Positions 11,852-23,704 of a DNA stretch of 64,000 bases are shown one piece after another (positions within the stretch are counted from its first letter, which is position 1; each line of letters starts with the position of its first letter). The position numbers were made by a program, and so were the translations under genes. The notes under the pieces were generated by a model that saw only the letters and a program-made list of their open reading frames with translations, was not told the origin of the DNA and made no database searches. The DNA comes from Nymphaea colorata (taxonomy: Eukaryota; Streptophyta; Magnoliopsida; Nymphaeales; Nymphaeaceae), in assembly GCF_008831285.2 (NCBI RefSeq), contig NC_045143.1, positions 5,155,503 through 5,219,502 of the forward strand, given 5' to 3'.

Positions 11852-14800
11852 AGACGAGAAGATGCCAGGAGACATTTATTTCTGGAGGGGAGTTACTGAA
11901 CGCTACAAAGACCAAGTATGGAGTGTCGGTGTTGTGATGCCAGTTCATCTGTACGTGGGTAATGACTAATAATGCACAGGGATGAGATGAGAAATCAGTC
12001 TTCTGCCCATAAACGGGCACGCCTTCTAGTTGCAGGAAAATGTCCTCACTCTTCGCCTTCCTCCGTGTGCAGCTTCCACACACATGGGCTATCCCCCACC
12101 GTTTTGTTTTTCATACTTTTCTACATCGCGGTGATCTGCCATCTCTCGGATTTCAAACCAGTTGGCAGGCAGGTCATCGTGTCCCTGTCGGTGGTCGAAG
12201 GGCCCCACCTACATTTCATACAGAGGGTGGGGTCTCATCCCAGTTACTGTTCTCTACAGGTACAGTTTTCTACTGCCTCCTGCCATCTGCCTGCACCCAG
12301 AATTATAAGCCTTTCTTGACAGAAAAAAACAAAACGATCACCACATTACCGTTCGGTAGATGAAAACATGGAAAGTGAAAACTTTGTGCCAAGTGCTAAC
12401 AAGAACATGTACACTTAAGCAACTGCAGGAGCCCCTTACGTTGCTTCTTCTTTTGATAGAATTACGGCGAGGTAAAAAGAAACTTTACCAAAAACGGAGA
12501 AACAAAAATATCTGTTCTATACTGCTTAATCTCCACTTGCAGAAATAGATATATATACATACGGCCAAAAAGAAGATGCAGCTTATTTAACAAATCGTGA
12601 CGGCCGTTGATTAGGCGCGTTTTTTGCAATCATGAAGTGGGTTTTGAAAGATATAAATATGAAATGTTGGTCCGGTTTGCATTATGGTAAACACAAAAAA
12701 TAATGAGATACATTTGGTGCCGAAAGTTCGTATGAACAGCAGAATGTCGGCCACCTGATGGGCAGCGGCATCTTTTTGGCTTACTAACCATTAAACTTTG
12801 ATTTTTGTGTTAGCTAAGGAATCCACACTTCTCCAGCGTTCAACGGTCCTTTAGAGAGAGGGGGAGAGGGAGAGAGAGAGTTTTAGTCTCTTCCTATCGG
12901 CTTTAACAAAGCCAAGATCGCGATAGCAGCCTTTGTTCTTTCTGCCCCGGTAATGGCTGCTTATCCGTATACACACACATATATACGCCCACATTTTGTT
13001 CATACTACCACTCAGACTCGGACTTTAAGGATCCTTCCTTGGATCGCTCTTCTATGTTATCCAAAGAAAAGTATATTTATATATTGGTAAAAGAGATAGA
13101 AAAACTCTTTTTCGTATTGTAGTAACCTTCCTATAGCTAATTCCGTGAAAAACAGGACTGGGAAATAGGAAAAACAGTGGTTAGCGGCATGGGGTGAAGT
13201 ATTCCGATCTTTGGGCCTATCGCTTTTCTTAGTATAGGGATACGAAATTCACAGGCTAAAGGAAAAGGAAAACCAAGAAGCTGTGCAACTTATGACTTTT
13301 CAATATCCAGTGTAAAACTAAATAGTTGAATAAAGAAATACATAAAAATATAAAGGAAGAAAATTAAAGTTGAGAGAGGAGGAATAGAAAGAAACGTGTG
13401 GTCAACCTGAACCCACATTCACTTGAAGAAGATCCCCCACTTTCTTTTTCCTTTTCATTTGATTTAGTCCTTGACTATATGTTTTGTACTTGTTCGAACT
13501 TCAGCGGAGAAAATAGGGTTCTTATAATATGGCCTACCTAATGTGACGTTTAAGTTTTCATTTGGTCACCTGAAATTGTCTCCAACAAATCCAGCCGTCT
13601 GTATGCATTTCCGAAACTATAAGACTAATAAAATATAACAAACCAATACGCAAATCATATTTTAAAAGTGAGTTTAATTTAACAATTTCAGAGTTTTTTG
13701 GTTCACAAAATCTGATCTACACATTGGAGTTTTGCTTTTCTTAATCTCACACTTGTAGACATTTTAATTTTTAAGAATAACGCTATGGTTATTACGAAAA
13801 ACGACTCCAAGTGGCCAAAAAACCGGAATAATTTTAGGTACCCATATTCTTAAACACCACTTATCTAGGGACCCATAGAAAACATATTTGTAACAGGTAG
13901 AGCCCATGATAGATTGTCCATCTAAAAGATTTTAACAGAAAAACTATTTAAATTTTTTTATTTATTGTAGATTCTAACACCGTTACATGAGAAATATACT
14001 ATAAAAAACGGATGTCAGTTTTAAGAATAGGAGTACAAACAATTACCAATCCAGTAAAAATTAATTTTTCTTGATTCTTTTTCCATATTTTGCAGATTCG
14101 AACAGCTCCAAACCAGTGAAGCAATCCCGGGTTTCGATCGCAGCAACACTGAGATCATGGACTGGTACATTCTAATCATCTGGCCTCTCAACTTCATTTT
14201 TGAAGATGGAGAAACCAACTCCCGAGTAAAAAAGGTCTAATGAAGCTCCTGGTTTACCCTGTTAAACCTCTAATCGAGTTCCAGCGCAACATTTAACGAT
14301 GAAAGGACTTGAAACTTAAGTTACAGAGATGACCAAATTATTCAGTAAAGAACTAAAGATGATATGCATTGATCTTGAAGCGATTGAAAAAGGAGAGAAT
14401 CATCGAGGGAATGCATAAACTTACCGTGTAGGAGAGCGTGGAGGCTTCCATTAGGGAAGTAATCGTAGACGAGCAGCATCTCGTCTCTGGACTTGTAGTA
14501 GGCCATCAAACTCACGACGTTCGGGTGGTTGAGGCCGCCGAGAATCTGCATCTGGTGTTCCATGCTCTTCTTCTTCCCGATACCACTGGCTCTGTCCCTC
14601 AGCCTCTTCACAACCACCACCGCCCCATCATCAAAGGAGGCCTTGTAGGTGCTCCCCATGCTGCCCTTCCCCAGCATCTCTGCAGAGGCCTTTAGCAGAT
14701 CCTCCAATCTGAACCTCTTCCTCCCCTGGAAGAACACCATTCTCTCCTCTTTCTTTCTCTCCTCTTTCTCCTCCCCTGTTGGGCTCTTCCCGTAAAGATC

Positions 14801-15724
14801 AGTACTCATACACCCCGTCGTCAATCCTTCCTCCCCTCCCGCCTTCTTCCTCTGCTTCCACTTCTTCTCCCCATCTCTGTAGTACCGGCAGCAACAGTAG
14901 AACAGGGCCCAGCTTATAAGCCCCAATGCGCACAGATCAGCGATCGCGATCACGATGGCAGCCACTTTCCCGACGGACCTCTTCGCGGGTTTCCGGTTCA
15001 AGGGGAGAGGAATCTCCGAAATGGGCTTCGGGACTTGGCACCTTTCGGGCAATGGCCGTCCGCAGAGACGCGAATTCCCGGCGAAAGCTGAAGCTAAGAA
15101 GCCGGAGAGCGAAACGGGGATCGCACCCGTCAGGTTGTTGCCGGAAACGTTGAAGTCCTCCAGCGTGGTGTCCATCTTGTAGGCGAAAACCTGGAGGGTA
15201 CCCGTGAATCTGTTGTGCTCAAGCCTGAGAGTGAGCAGAGAGTTGAGTCTGTTCAGCTCCTGCGGCAATCTGCCGGACAGTTCGTTGTAGGAGAGGTCGA
15301 GGCGGTGGAGTCTCCGGAGGCTGGAGATTCCGGCGGGAAAGTCGCCGGAGAACCGGTTGTGGGAGAGGTAGAGGAGCTTCATGTTCCTCCATGAGGTGAG
15401 GTCCGGGAGTGGGGAAGCGAAGGAGTTGTGCTTAAGACTGAGGACTCTGAGTTGGTCCAATTCGGTCAGTGGTTGAAGGGGACCAGAGAGATTGAGGCCC
15501 TGTAGAACAAAGTGGGTGACCCTCCGGTTCTTGCAGGTGATCCCCAACCATTTTCCAGAGCAAGGGTCGCCGGAATCCCATGACGTCAGGGAGTTAGAGG
15601 GGTCGGAAAAAGCCCTGAACGCTCGGAGGACAGCGAGATCAGGAGAGGAGCATTTGGTGACGGTGACCGAGAGAGAGAAAAGAGAGAGAAGAAGACAGAC
15701 AATGGCGTGCCTTCTGTTTCTCAT
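10595..15724 (-). CDS. LRR receptor-like protein kinase, subfamily III, probable pseudokinase, 2 exons
   Basis: Exons are 15724-14425 and 11256-10595 (donor ACG|GTAAGT, acceptor TTAGCAG|GT, phase 1), giving 653 aa, the normal size for LRR-RLK subfamily III. Residues 1-25 form a signal peptide. An LRRNT motif (WDSGDPCSGKWLGITC) and about five leucine-rich repeats follow to about 210, with a membrane helix near 253-278. The kinase-like domain starts at RFRLEDLLKASAEMLGKG. The Gly-rich loop, beta-3 Lys373 and alpha-C Glu389 are present. The HRD catalytic triad reads H-G-N (472-474) and DFG reads D-L-S (492-494), so phosphotransfer is unlikely. HGN is usual in this subfamily, but DLS is less so. 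It resembles the At1g68400/At5g43020 type by recollection. It presumably acts at the plasma membrane as a co-receptor or scaffold; the ligand is unknown. Confidence 0.92.
11257..14424 (-). other. Long intron (3.17 kb) of the LRR kinase gene
   Basis: This intron separates the N-lobe from the rest of the kinase domain, just after the HALLHG motif. It contains a (GA)n tract near 11818-11850 and a purine-rich patch near 12851-12883. Several short open frames (for example 11972-12363) show no family resemblance. Its size suggests past insertions, but I could not delimit an element with inverted termini. Confidence 0.75.
11818..11850. repeat. (GA)n microsatellite in LRR kinase intron
   Basis: An uninterrupted run of about 16 GA dinucleotides. 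Confidence 0.95.
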
Positions 15725-15775
15725 CCTCCCTCTCCCTCTCTCTCAACTCTTCGCTCCCTCCCTCTCTTTCTCTCT

Positions 15776-15782
15776 CTTTATA
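15776..15782 (-). promoter_or_regulatory. Putative TATA box of the LRR kinase gene
   Basis: On the minus strand TTGTATAAAG lies about 52 bp upstream of the start codon at 15724. A GA-rich leader (CT-rich on the plus strand, about 15725-15775) lies between them. The position and the short purine-rich leader fit a core promoter. This is inference from sequence alone. Confidence 0.45.
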
Positions 15783-16180
15783 CAATCTGCACTAAAGAAG
15801 AGTGATCGACGAAAGGCCTCTGCAACCATGTCTGAGTTATAGAGACGACCGACGCGGCATTCGAGTCGGGAAGTTCCTCGTTTGCCAAAAAACGTGATTT
15901 GAAGTCGCGATCTTCCAAAACTTCAAAACTAAAACCACATACGAAATAGTTTCTCACGTGAAGAACAGGAACATGCAACCAAACAACGACCATATATCAC
16001 AAGCTTCTAAGCAAAGAAATATCTGATAACTAAGCAAGACATTTAATAAAATTTTTTCTTTTGCTTACTTTGTTACACAAGGATTCCATTGTTTTTCTTG
16101 TTAGTTATTTTTAGTACATGATTTTGGTATTGTCATAAGAACCTCGACCAGTGTTCTGCATTTTACTTTTATCTCAAAGG

Positions 16181-16370
16181 GATTGCACCCTGGTCGAGAG
16201 ACTTTGTTGCTTGCTCGGCAGCATAAAACTCCGAGGCTACCGTAAAATTTATCGTTTTCCAGATCCTCTTGTAGATGATTGCTCCATAGTCGAGAGACTT
16301 TATCGCTTGCCCGGCAGCGCAAAACTCCGAGGCTACCGTAAAATTTATCGTTTCCTAGTTCCTCCGTTCC
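16181..16370. repeat. Tandem duplication, period 96
   Basis: Two copies, from 16181 and from 16277, each run GATTGC.CC..GTCGAGAGACTTT then TTGC.CGGCAGC, then AAAACTCCGAGGCTACCGTA and AAATTTATCGTTT. Both strands stay open through both copies, so translation alone does not show which, if either, was coding. The translated repeats match no family I recognise. Confidence 0.9.
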
Positions 16371-18495
16371 GTTGTGCATTCAAAGCAGCTTTAGAACAAA
16401 ATGGTAGTTGTAGAAGGTTGCCTTAAGAGGGAACAAGACAATTCTCATAATCTGTTTGGAAGTGGGATTTTTTTTTTTTGTATGCTTTTGTGCTGGCCTT
16501 TTGCCAGCTGCTGCATTACCACAGTTAAGAAAAGTCTCTTGGATTTTTTTCCCCATGGCCAAACGTAGGTTAGGTAGATTCCTGCCAAAGTCTCACTAGC
16601 ACAATACGGAACTTTTTGGCTTTCTTCGGTTTGATTTTGAATCGGAAACTTTTTGGGCGTGTTTGGATTGCCCAGACAAGTTGTCTAAGATGCTCAACGT
16701 GTGTATTTGACTACCATGTTTAAGCAAACATGAGACAATAAATTTTGGTTTTCTTTTTCCTCCAGCTTCAAGGCAAAATCTTTCTATTTTTCTGAACTTT
16801 CAGTCAGATCTAGTGGGTCCAAATGTGGGATCATGTAGAAGTCTCGAAATCAACGGAAACGTATCGGTGCGGACAGAGCCTGATTGCGTTCCTCCAGCAT
16901 TTTTGTCCTTATGTTCTAGGGATTTGTTTTTTTTTTAATGCATAAACCACACATTAAAACACACATGAAGTTTCTCTACCATTAACAAGAAAATAAATGA
17001 TTATTTTTTAAAATTCATAAAGATCTATTCCTTTTGCCGTTTAAAAAGTAACATGAAAAATATGCCAAACTCCATTGATACAATTAACATTAAAAAAATA
17101 TACCACATAATTATTTTAAAAATTAATGGAAAACTTAACTATTAGAATATAATTAATCATCTTAATATAATTAGATGTAGTTAAAAAGTCCTAATCTAAA
17201 ACTGATTCTCAGTTTATCTGTATTACGGGTATTTTTATTTTTTTTATCATATCAACCGAAACTTAATTTGGTATTTATAATTTGGGTCTAATGGTTCAAA
17301 TACTGTTTTTTATTATTTGCAATTCTTTGGATGTGTTTGTGAAAAAAAAAAATCCTTTTTTCCAATAATAAGAGAGAAAAAAAAAAGGAAAGAAAAACTT
17401 GGTGTCCTTTTTTACCTGCGACAACTTCGACTTTGTGACAAACGACACCTCCGACCATCTCAAACACGTTTGGTCCCGTCATTTGGTGATAAGTCATTCC
17501 TGGTACTTGTGGCCCTTTTTCTTCAACCATCTTGGTAAAAAAAAAAAAAAATCTGGACCAAACTTAGCCAGGATTATCTGTCTTACGAGATAATTACTCC
17601 ATCAACAAAAATCTCAAATACTTCTCCAGCCATGGAATATCCATAACTGATCCATGAAATCACATCGGGACTGTAAATATGAAAACCCGGTGCCGGCCCA
17701 AACCAGACCAAGCGGCATCAACACAGATGTTAACGGATTGAGTTCGAAGAAAATACATGCTTAATCATATACGCTTTTTCAGATATTTATATACTCGAAT
17801 TCGAATATAAATAAAGAAAAATCATATTTGAAGATAAATCCAAAATTTGATTTACATTCGTATTTGAATTCAATTTAGTGTCATTTCTTAAATCTGAATT
17901 ATATCCAATTTTTTAATCGGATATTATTTGATTTTTTTGTAATAGTTCGGTCATATATGGGATTCAAATCAGATATATTGACATCATTAAGTATCAGATC
18001 CAAAACTCCTTAGATCCAAAACTCCTTTCTTGCATGCTGTTTTCTCTTTACAGTGTATATTTGATAGCTTCGGATCGAAAACCCTTTTATCTGAAACCGA
18101 TTGAGTAAATAAGCATTAGATTCACCACTATATCTAAACATGAAAAACTTGGACCTCAAATTTCACAACAAACATCCCCAAAAAAATATTGTGATCATTT
18201 TTTTCATTTAATAATGCTAAAAAAAAAACCCGAACAAATAGAGGGTAAATCAAACATCAGCCTTTTACATTAAAACACCGGATCTAAAGACCCCTTCCCC
18301 TCCAAGTTTAATACTAATTAGCGCCCGTTCGAAACCTGGTGAAGATGGTCGCGGGCATGCAGTGTCCTACGACTTTTTTACCTGTCAGCGACTTTTTCGC
18401 CTTCTTGCTTTATTGCGTTTGAAAACGTCAGGTCTAGACCATGAACCAGTGTCATAAAATTTAGCCAACGCAGCAACTGGGTTGATTCAGTTAGT

Positions 18496-18644
18496 ATTAT
18501 TATTATTATTATTATTATTATATTCATTTATTATATATGAGAAAAATATTTAAAAATAAAATAAAATAATGAACAACATATGACGGATGGCCCTCTTTAT
18601 TGCCCGGTGAATTAAATTAACATATATATATATATATATATATA
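18496..18644. repeat. (ATT)n and (AT)n microsatellites
   Basis: About eight ATT triplets near 18496-18521 and an (AT)n run at about 18619-18644, in otherwise AT-rich intergenic DNA. Confidence 0.9.
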
Positions 18645-19713
18645 GTTCTCTTGCAGCAGTGGTGCGGGCATTAAAAAAGAAGTAAAGTCCAACTGCTGAT
18701 ACGACACCGACAACTCCCGCTAAACGCCGGCCGGCGCATTCTGGCTGCTGTAGCCTGGTCCTCGCCTCCTGCATTTATATAGAGCAGGCATCCTCGTGCA
18801 TGGAAGACAGATCTGCGGTCCTCGGTGCGGCCGCCGGCGGCCGGCCAAAGTAATCGGCAGTAAAACTTCTTTATTTTCTTATTAGTCCGTTTAACGATGG
18901 CGACGATGCTGTTCATATTGTGATATGTTTTCTGTTCTGTAATAAGAAGGTAAATAAAATCTTCTATCAAACATGCATCGTATATATCACAAGAGGCCGT
19001 AGAAGCGGGGTGATATTGACAACACTGATGGGTAGAGATGCTGGTGGTACAGTACAGAGAGGGGGCGCCTAGGTAGAGGGCGATTCATTCATTGCAATAG
19101 TTATTACCTGCATTTGATGAGCTCCGGGATGAGTAAATAATTGATCGGTCCCCTTATTCAAGAGCTATATTATACATCACATGGACACGTTTACAAGTAC
19201 TTGACATGCATCATTGTCATATGAACTTTATTTATTTATGTGAAAATTTTGAAATCTGCCGGCTGACGATGGTTGTCAAATGGCTAAATACTTGAAAACG
19301 GGTGGTAAAAATGTACCATGAATCAAACACTATAAGTCGTCGCTAATGCTTCCATTGCATGGTACTTTCAGCGACGGCTTTTAAATATTTTGTCTTCCAG
19401 CAACATCTCCCAGCCGTCTGTTTTTAATTCTTACCATTACTCTCAAGATCTCGTTTGATGCACAAGAAAAATACTGTGCAACATAGATAAGCTTTTGGGG
19501 TTTCTCCCTGCAACATCAAACACAGGGAATTAGTTTCTTCCTGCAGCAGGTAATCTCACCATGCGCTTTTCATTGAACTCGTCGTTCTGTACGTTGATAA
19601 TTTTACCTTACAAAAAACTTCTTGTGCACTAAAAAGAGCCTTAAGATCAGCATATGAAGGGAATGTATGCCGTAACATAGGTGACATGGACAGCAAAATT
19701 AGATACATGGAAT

Positions 19714-19717
<4 letters not shown>

Positions 19718-19750
<33 letters not shown>
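19718..19750. repeat. (AT)n microsatellite
   Basis: An uninterrupted run of about 16 AT dinucleotides. Confidence 0.95.
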
Positions 19751-19754
<4 letters not shown>

Positions 19755-20235
19755 GTTCTTCAAAGTTAGGGTTTCTTGGAGTTTTATTATTTTTCTCTCT
19801 CTAAGACAGTAAAAACAAAAATCATGTGGAATGGGTATGAGATGGGGTGCGTCGATATCTCAAATTAAATACCATCTTTTACTTGTCGCTAGCCAGCTCT
19901 TGGACAAGCCTTTCAAGAATACACAAGCATGTGGGCACCACCACCGTCAGCATAATGCACTATTTATGGGTGTATATATTCATGTTGCAGAGTGCCTAGC
20001 CATCTCTCTCCCTTGAGGACCATTTATTGTTCTTCATCAACAAGTAGGTCCACTAGGGATGCAAAAGGATCCAATTCATCCAGCTAAAGTGTATATAGAT
20101 CGAAAATCTGATCCAGAATTAATGGATCTATTTCAACCCCTCAAAACCCACTTACTTGATTGAATTTACGAGTATTTGTAGTTTGTAAATACGAACAACG
20201 GATGCGATGATTTCATCAATCGGAAATATATCGAT

Positions 20236-20247
20236 GCTCTGATACCA
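20236..20247 (-). other. Retrotransposon primer-binding site (tRNA-iMet type)
   Basis: The minus strand reads TGGTATCAGAGC directly after the putative LTR with a 2-bp gap, the usual arrangement in copia retrotransposons. Confidence 0.6.
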
Positions 20248-20249
20248 AT

Positions 20250-21000
20250 TGATGCAGTACCACTAACTTTCATTGTATAACAACTTGACCCACTCTTGCA
20301 CAAAGTTCGGACAACCCTCCTCGTAAAAGCTTAATCGGTTCCAGCCCCATAAAGAATAGAAATCAAGACAGCCTCTTTTACAAACAAGTAAAGTTTTCTT
20401 GCAAACTTCAATACGAAACTGAATTTCTTATAGTGGATGTTATAAAGAGAGAGTACTTGACTTGCTCTATCTACTTACCTAACCCTGACATATCAGAAGC
20501 AAAGAAAATACGCAGATACTTGGCGTGTATCAACTAGAGAACCTGTGTTCATTATGTTGGCAAAACTAATCTCCAAGCATTAAAACTCGGTACGGAGAAG
20601 TTTTTCCAAATACATAAACTAATGTAAGGTAATAAACACAAAACCATTGGTTTTCATGCCTTACGGATTCCGATTTATGCATTAAAAGATCTCTTTTAAC
20701 TTGTTTCCCGAGTCAACTTTCATCTTTCCCGGCAATGCAATTGCATGGTACGCTTTAGTTTTATGAAAAACATGGATCCGAGTGCCAATTAAAGCACAGA
20801 ATCAATACACTCAACCCAGTTCATTATGTCAGGTTCATAAATAAGTAAATAAATCCACATATTCATTAGAGAGAGGGACTCATAATATTTGTATAGTACT
20901 GTTGCTATTGAACAAGCAATATTCACGAGCAGCCAGTAAGTAGGTAAAATCTTTTCTTTCTGATCTCACTTGGTTCAAGGATGTATAATACAATGCATCA
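20250..21000 (-). mobile_element. Putative copia-type LTR (751 bp), remnant
   Basis: The segment begins TGATGCA and ends TGCATCA, the inverted TG...CA termini expected of an LTR. Two bases before it, at 20236-20247, lies the complement of TGGTATCAGAGC, the primer-binding site complementary to initiator-Met tRNA used by many plant copia elements. The element therefore reads on the minus strand and its internal region would continue below 20236. There I see no gag or pol and no second LTR, so this is a truncated remnant. Both termini and primer site are seen directly; the family is inferred. Confidence 0.55.
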
Positions 21001-22400
21001 TGCCTAAGGAATTGAAGGGTTTTTTCGTTTAAATTTGGACACAGAAATATATACATGAAGGAGTTGAAATCTTTTGGCTCTTTTGATTTTCGTATATATA
21101 TATATATATATAAACTACACACGTGTGACACAATGTATGAGCCGTACATGCATGTTGGCTTGTGTTTGTTTTTACGAGCTAAAGTCAGAATATTATAAAC
21201 AGCGGTGTAATGAAGCCAGCCTCATATGTCCACTTGGCACTTTTTCTCATTTTTTTAATATTTCTTTATTTTTCATTAAATGTTGCTCACATGCCCTACT
21301 TCAAGCTTCTAGTTTTTATTCTCTTTTCTATTAAATTTATGATGAAAATATTAAAGAATTGGTTATTCCCTCCAAATTCTTTCTAAGACCTCGATCCCCA
21401 CTTGGCATTGAATCATGAGTTAGAACTACGTAAAGCAACACAAAGTTTGGAAGAATGCCGAAGTCTCCACTCAACTCCTTCTCCTCAAGATACAAAATTT
21501 GCTTTCAGTGCTATGGATGCCCCGTTATACTTTAGCTTGCACGTCAATGACTGCGCACTGAGGATTGGTGTCACAGAGATTTAAAACGAAAGCTGACTGT
21601 CTACCGGCTCCATTCCAACCATTGCGCCAACCTCCTTTCCAATAAATGATTTTGGGGTGCCTGATGGCAAGTTGAGCAGTCCATCTGGTAAACAGAATAG
21701 TACTTAATTGTTTCATAAATATAGCCTAATAATTAGAATATATTTATAAAACAGCAACTGATCTATTTGCCAAATAGGTCATAAAGCAGTGACAGTTCAA
21801 AATTTTGAAACTTTTTTATTCTTTGAGTAACTTGTAAGTTTGTAAGAAGCATCAACATTTAAATGATAAAAATTACCATAAGGTATGAACATAAAAATAT
21901 ACATATTTTTTTCGCTTTGTGTAGGCAACTGCCCACACTAGGTCCACCCTTGGGAGAATGCAGCAGCAAAACTAAGCAGCCTGGAGTCTTTCCTCAAATT
22001 TTGTTTCTTTTGTAAAAAAGAAATGAATCTAATTTTTTCCACTTTAAATTGAATGTAACTCTCGATCGAGCACATAAAATTTTAACTAGTAAAACATAGT
22101 CCCCTTTGTTTCTGTTGGGGTTATATTTCTTTTTACAGAAATTTAAGTAAGACTGATCACAATTTTCACAAATTATAATGAAAACATAAATGTTGTTTTT
22201 TTTGTTACAAAAAATTGATTTCAAAATGATCTCCTAAGGCATGAGGCAAAGTAATAGACTTGAAGTAGGGACTTCAACTCCAATGCCCTAATAGGCCAAA
22301 ACCATGGAAACAAGTGGGTTGTGGATATGCCTGATGTCCATATCAACTGTTCCCATTAACATATGCCTTTACATTTACGTGCATCGCCCTCCCCAGTTTT

Positions 22401-22465
22401 CCCTTTCAAAGGCATCAATGAAGGAAAGCATAAACCTTTCAAAGGCATCAATGAAAGAAACCATC
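22401..22465. repeat. Tandem duplication, unit about 32 bp
   Basis: CTTTCAAAGGCATCAATGAA occurs twice in a row about 32 bp apart, each followed by similar GA(A/G)A-rich sequence. Confidence 0.85.
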
Positions 22466-22619
22466 TATAAGCTGCAGCTTGTCATGTTGCATTTCTATAA
22501 GGGTGGAGGTAGGAATTTTTCATAAGGGATGCCGAATTATAGCTTCAAAAATTTAACAGGAGATAGCTGCAGCTTGTCGTCTTTTACTTGTAAATTAAAA
22601 AAAAAAAAATCGAGGGAGG

Positions 22620-22701
22620 CCATGGCCCATACCAGCCCGATAAGGAGTCGGGCTCCGGCGAGCCCGACACCTAAAACCCTAGTTTGAGCTTGGCCCGATT
22701 A

Positions 22702-22795
<94 letters not shown>

Positions 22796-22985
22796 TTAAT
22801 TGTAATAAAATATTATAAGTGAATATAAAAAATAATAAAATATGTATTTAAAAAATCTTATCGGGCCGAACCGGGCTTAGTCGAGCCGACCCGATAAGTT
22901 AACTGGCCGCCCTGGTACCTTTTTCTGGGGCCGAGTCAGGCCAAATACTAGGTACCCATTGAGATACCTGACCCGACACCCAACC
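22620..22985. mobile_element. Decayed repeat with GCCCGA-rich arms and (AT)n core
   Basis: Two GC-rich arms rich in GCCCGA/TCGGGC motifs (about 22620-22695 and 22860-22985) flank an 86-bp (AT)n run and AT-rich DNA. The arms are partly complementary (AGCCCGACACCTA against CTGACCCGACACCC-type ends). The same architecture recurs at 39497-39832. I read both as relics of one non-autonomous inverted-repeat family, but exact ends and a target duplication could not be fixed. Confidence 0.4.
22706..22791. repeat. Long (AT)n microsatellite, about 43 units
   Basis: The longest uninterrupted AT dinucleotide run in the window, in the core of the GCCCGA-arm repeat. Confidence 0.95.
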
Positions 22986-23387
22986 TTTTATTCAGCTCTA
23001 CAAGAACTTAACAAGTTGTTAATGTTGTGGTTTTATTGTTTGCCTATATACCACGTGTTATGTTAATTTTTAAAATCTGTAGCTTGTTTTATCATTTTCA
23101 ATTGTTACATATAATTTTTATTTTTTATAAATAATTATGATAGCATTTATTTCATTTCACAACTACTTCAGCAGATGCAAATCTCTAGATTTGATCCAAA
23201 GCCTCACTTTTATCGTAATACTGTTATTAGAGGAATTGAAATCAGCCAACTACATGGCAAAATATTTAACAATCATCACTAAAAACACCTTGCAATAGAA
23301 GTACAAGCAATCACTTTTAAATATTTTGTAAAACACTGATTCACAGGTTTTTATAGGCACTTACATGTATAACAAAGTAAATATTAC

Positions 23388-23655
23388 ACAATCTTAATTA
23401 TAAAAATAAAAGAAAATTGAGAAGTTGGTGTGGGCAACTGCCCACACCAACTTATATGTGGCTCTGCCACTGTTAGTCACACATTAATATCTAACAGCCA
23501 ATTTCCTCTTTATATATATATATATATTAAACAATCTTAATTATAAAAATAAAAGAAAATTGAGAAGTTGGTGTGGGCAACTGCCCACACCAGCCTATAT
23601 GTAGCTCTGCCACTGTTAGTCACCCATTAATATCTAACAGCTACATTTCAATTTC

Positions 23656-23660
<5 letters not shown>
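23388..23660. repeat. Tandem duplication (period 143) carrying MITE fragments
   Basis: Copy 1 starts at 23388 and copy 2 at 23531, each opening ACAATCTTAATTATAAAAAT. Each copy contains a near-palindrome GGTGTGGGCA-AC-TGCCCACACC and ends with GCTCTGCCACTG, the degenerate terminus of the CAGTGGCGGAGC MITE family seen intact at 25179 and 37240. A MITE 3' end was thus duplicated together with its flanks. A (CT)n(AT)n tract follows at about 23658-23701. Confidence 0.85.

Positions 23661-23704
<44 letters not shown>

Larger units (their letters stand above)
15790..20249. other. Gene-poor interval, repeats only
   Basis: No open frame here resembles a known protein. The interval holds the tandem repeat at 16181-16370, AT-rich DNA at 16.9-18.3 kb, a short duplication GATCCAAAACTCCTT around 17997-18030, (AT)n tracts at 18619-18644 and 19718-19750, and an (ATT)n tract near 18496-18521. 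The piece 17760-17995 ends ATATATTGACATC and resembles the element at 27982-28361. Around 19335-19385 a short inverted repeat (AGTCGTCGCT and AGCGACGGCT) flanks about 30 bp. Confidence 0.5.

Noticed and set aside
10595-15724. Possibility that the two LRR kinase parts are separate genes
   Set aside because: Phase-1 donor and acceptor join exactly at a Gly-Asn-Arg-Gly motif conserved in subfamily III, and total length is normal.
19335-19385. CACTA-like terminus (CACTATAAGTCGTCGC) with an inverted AGCGACGGCT
   Set aside because: Too short, no second terminus or 3-bp target duplication; could be chance.
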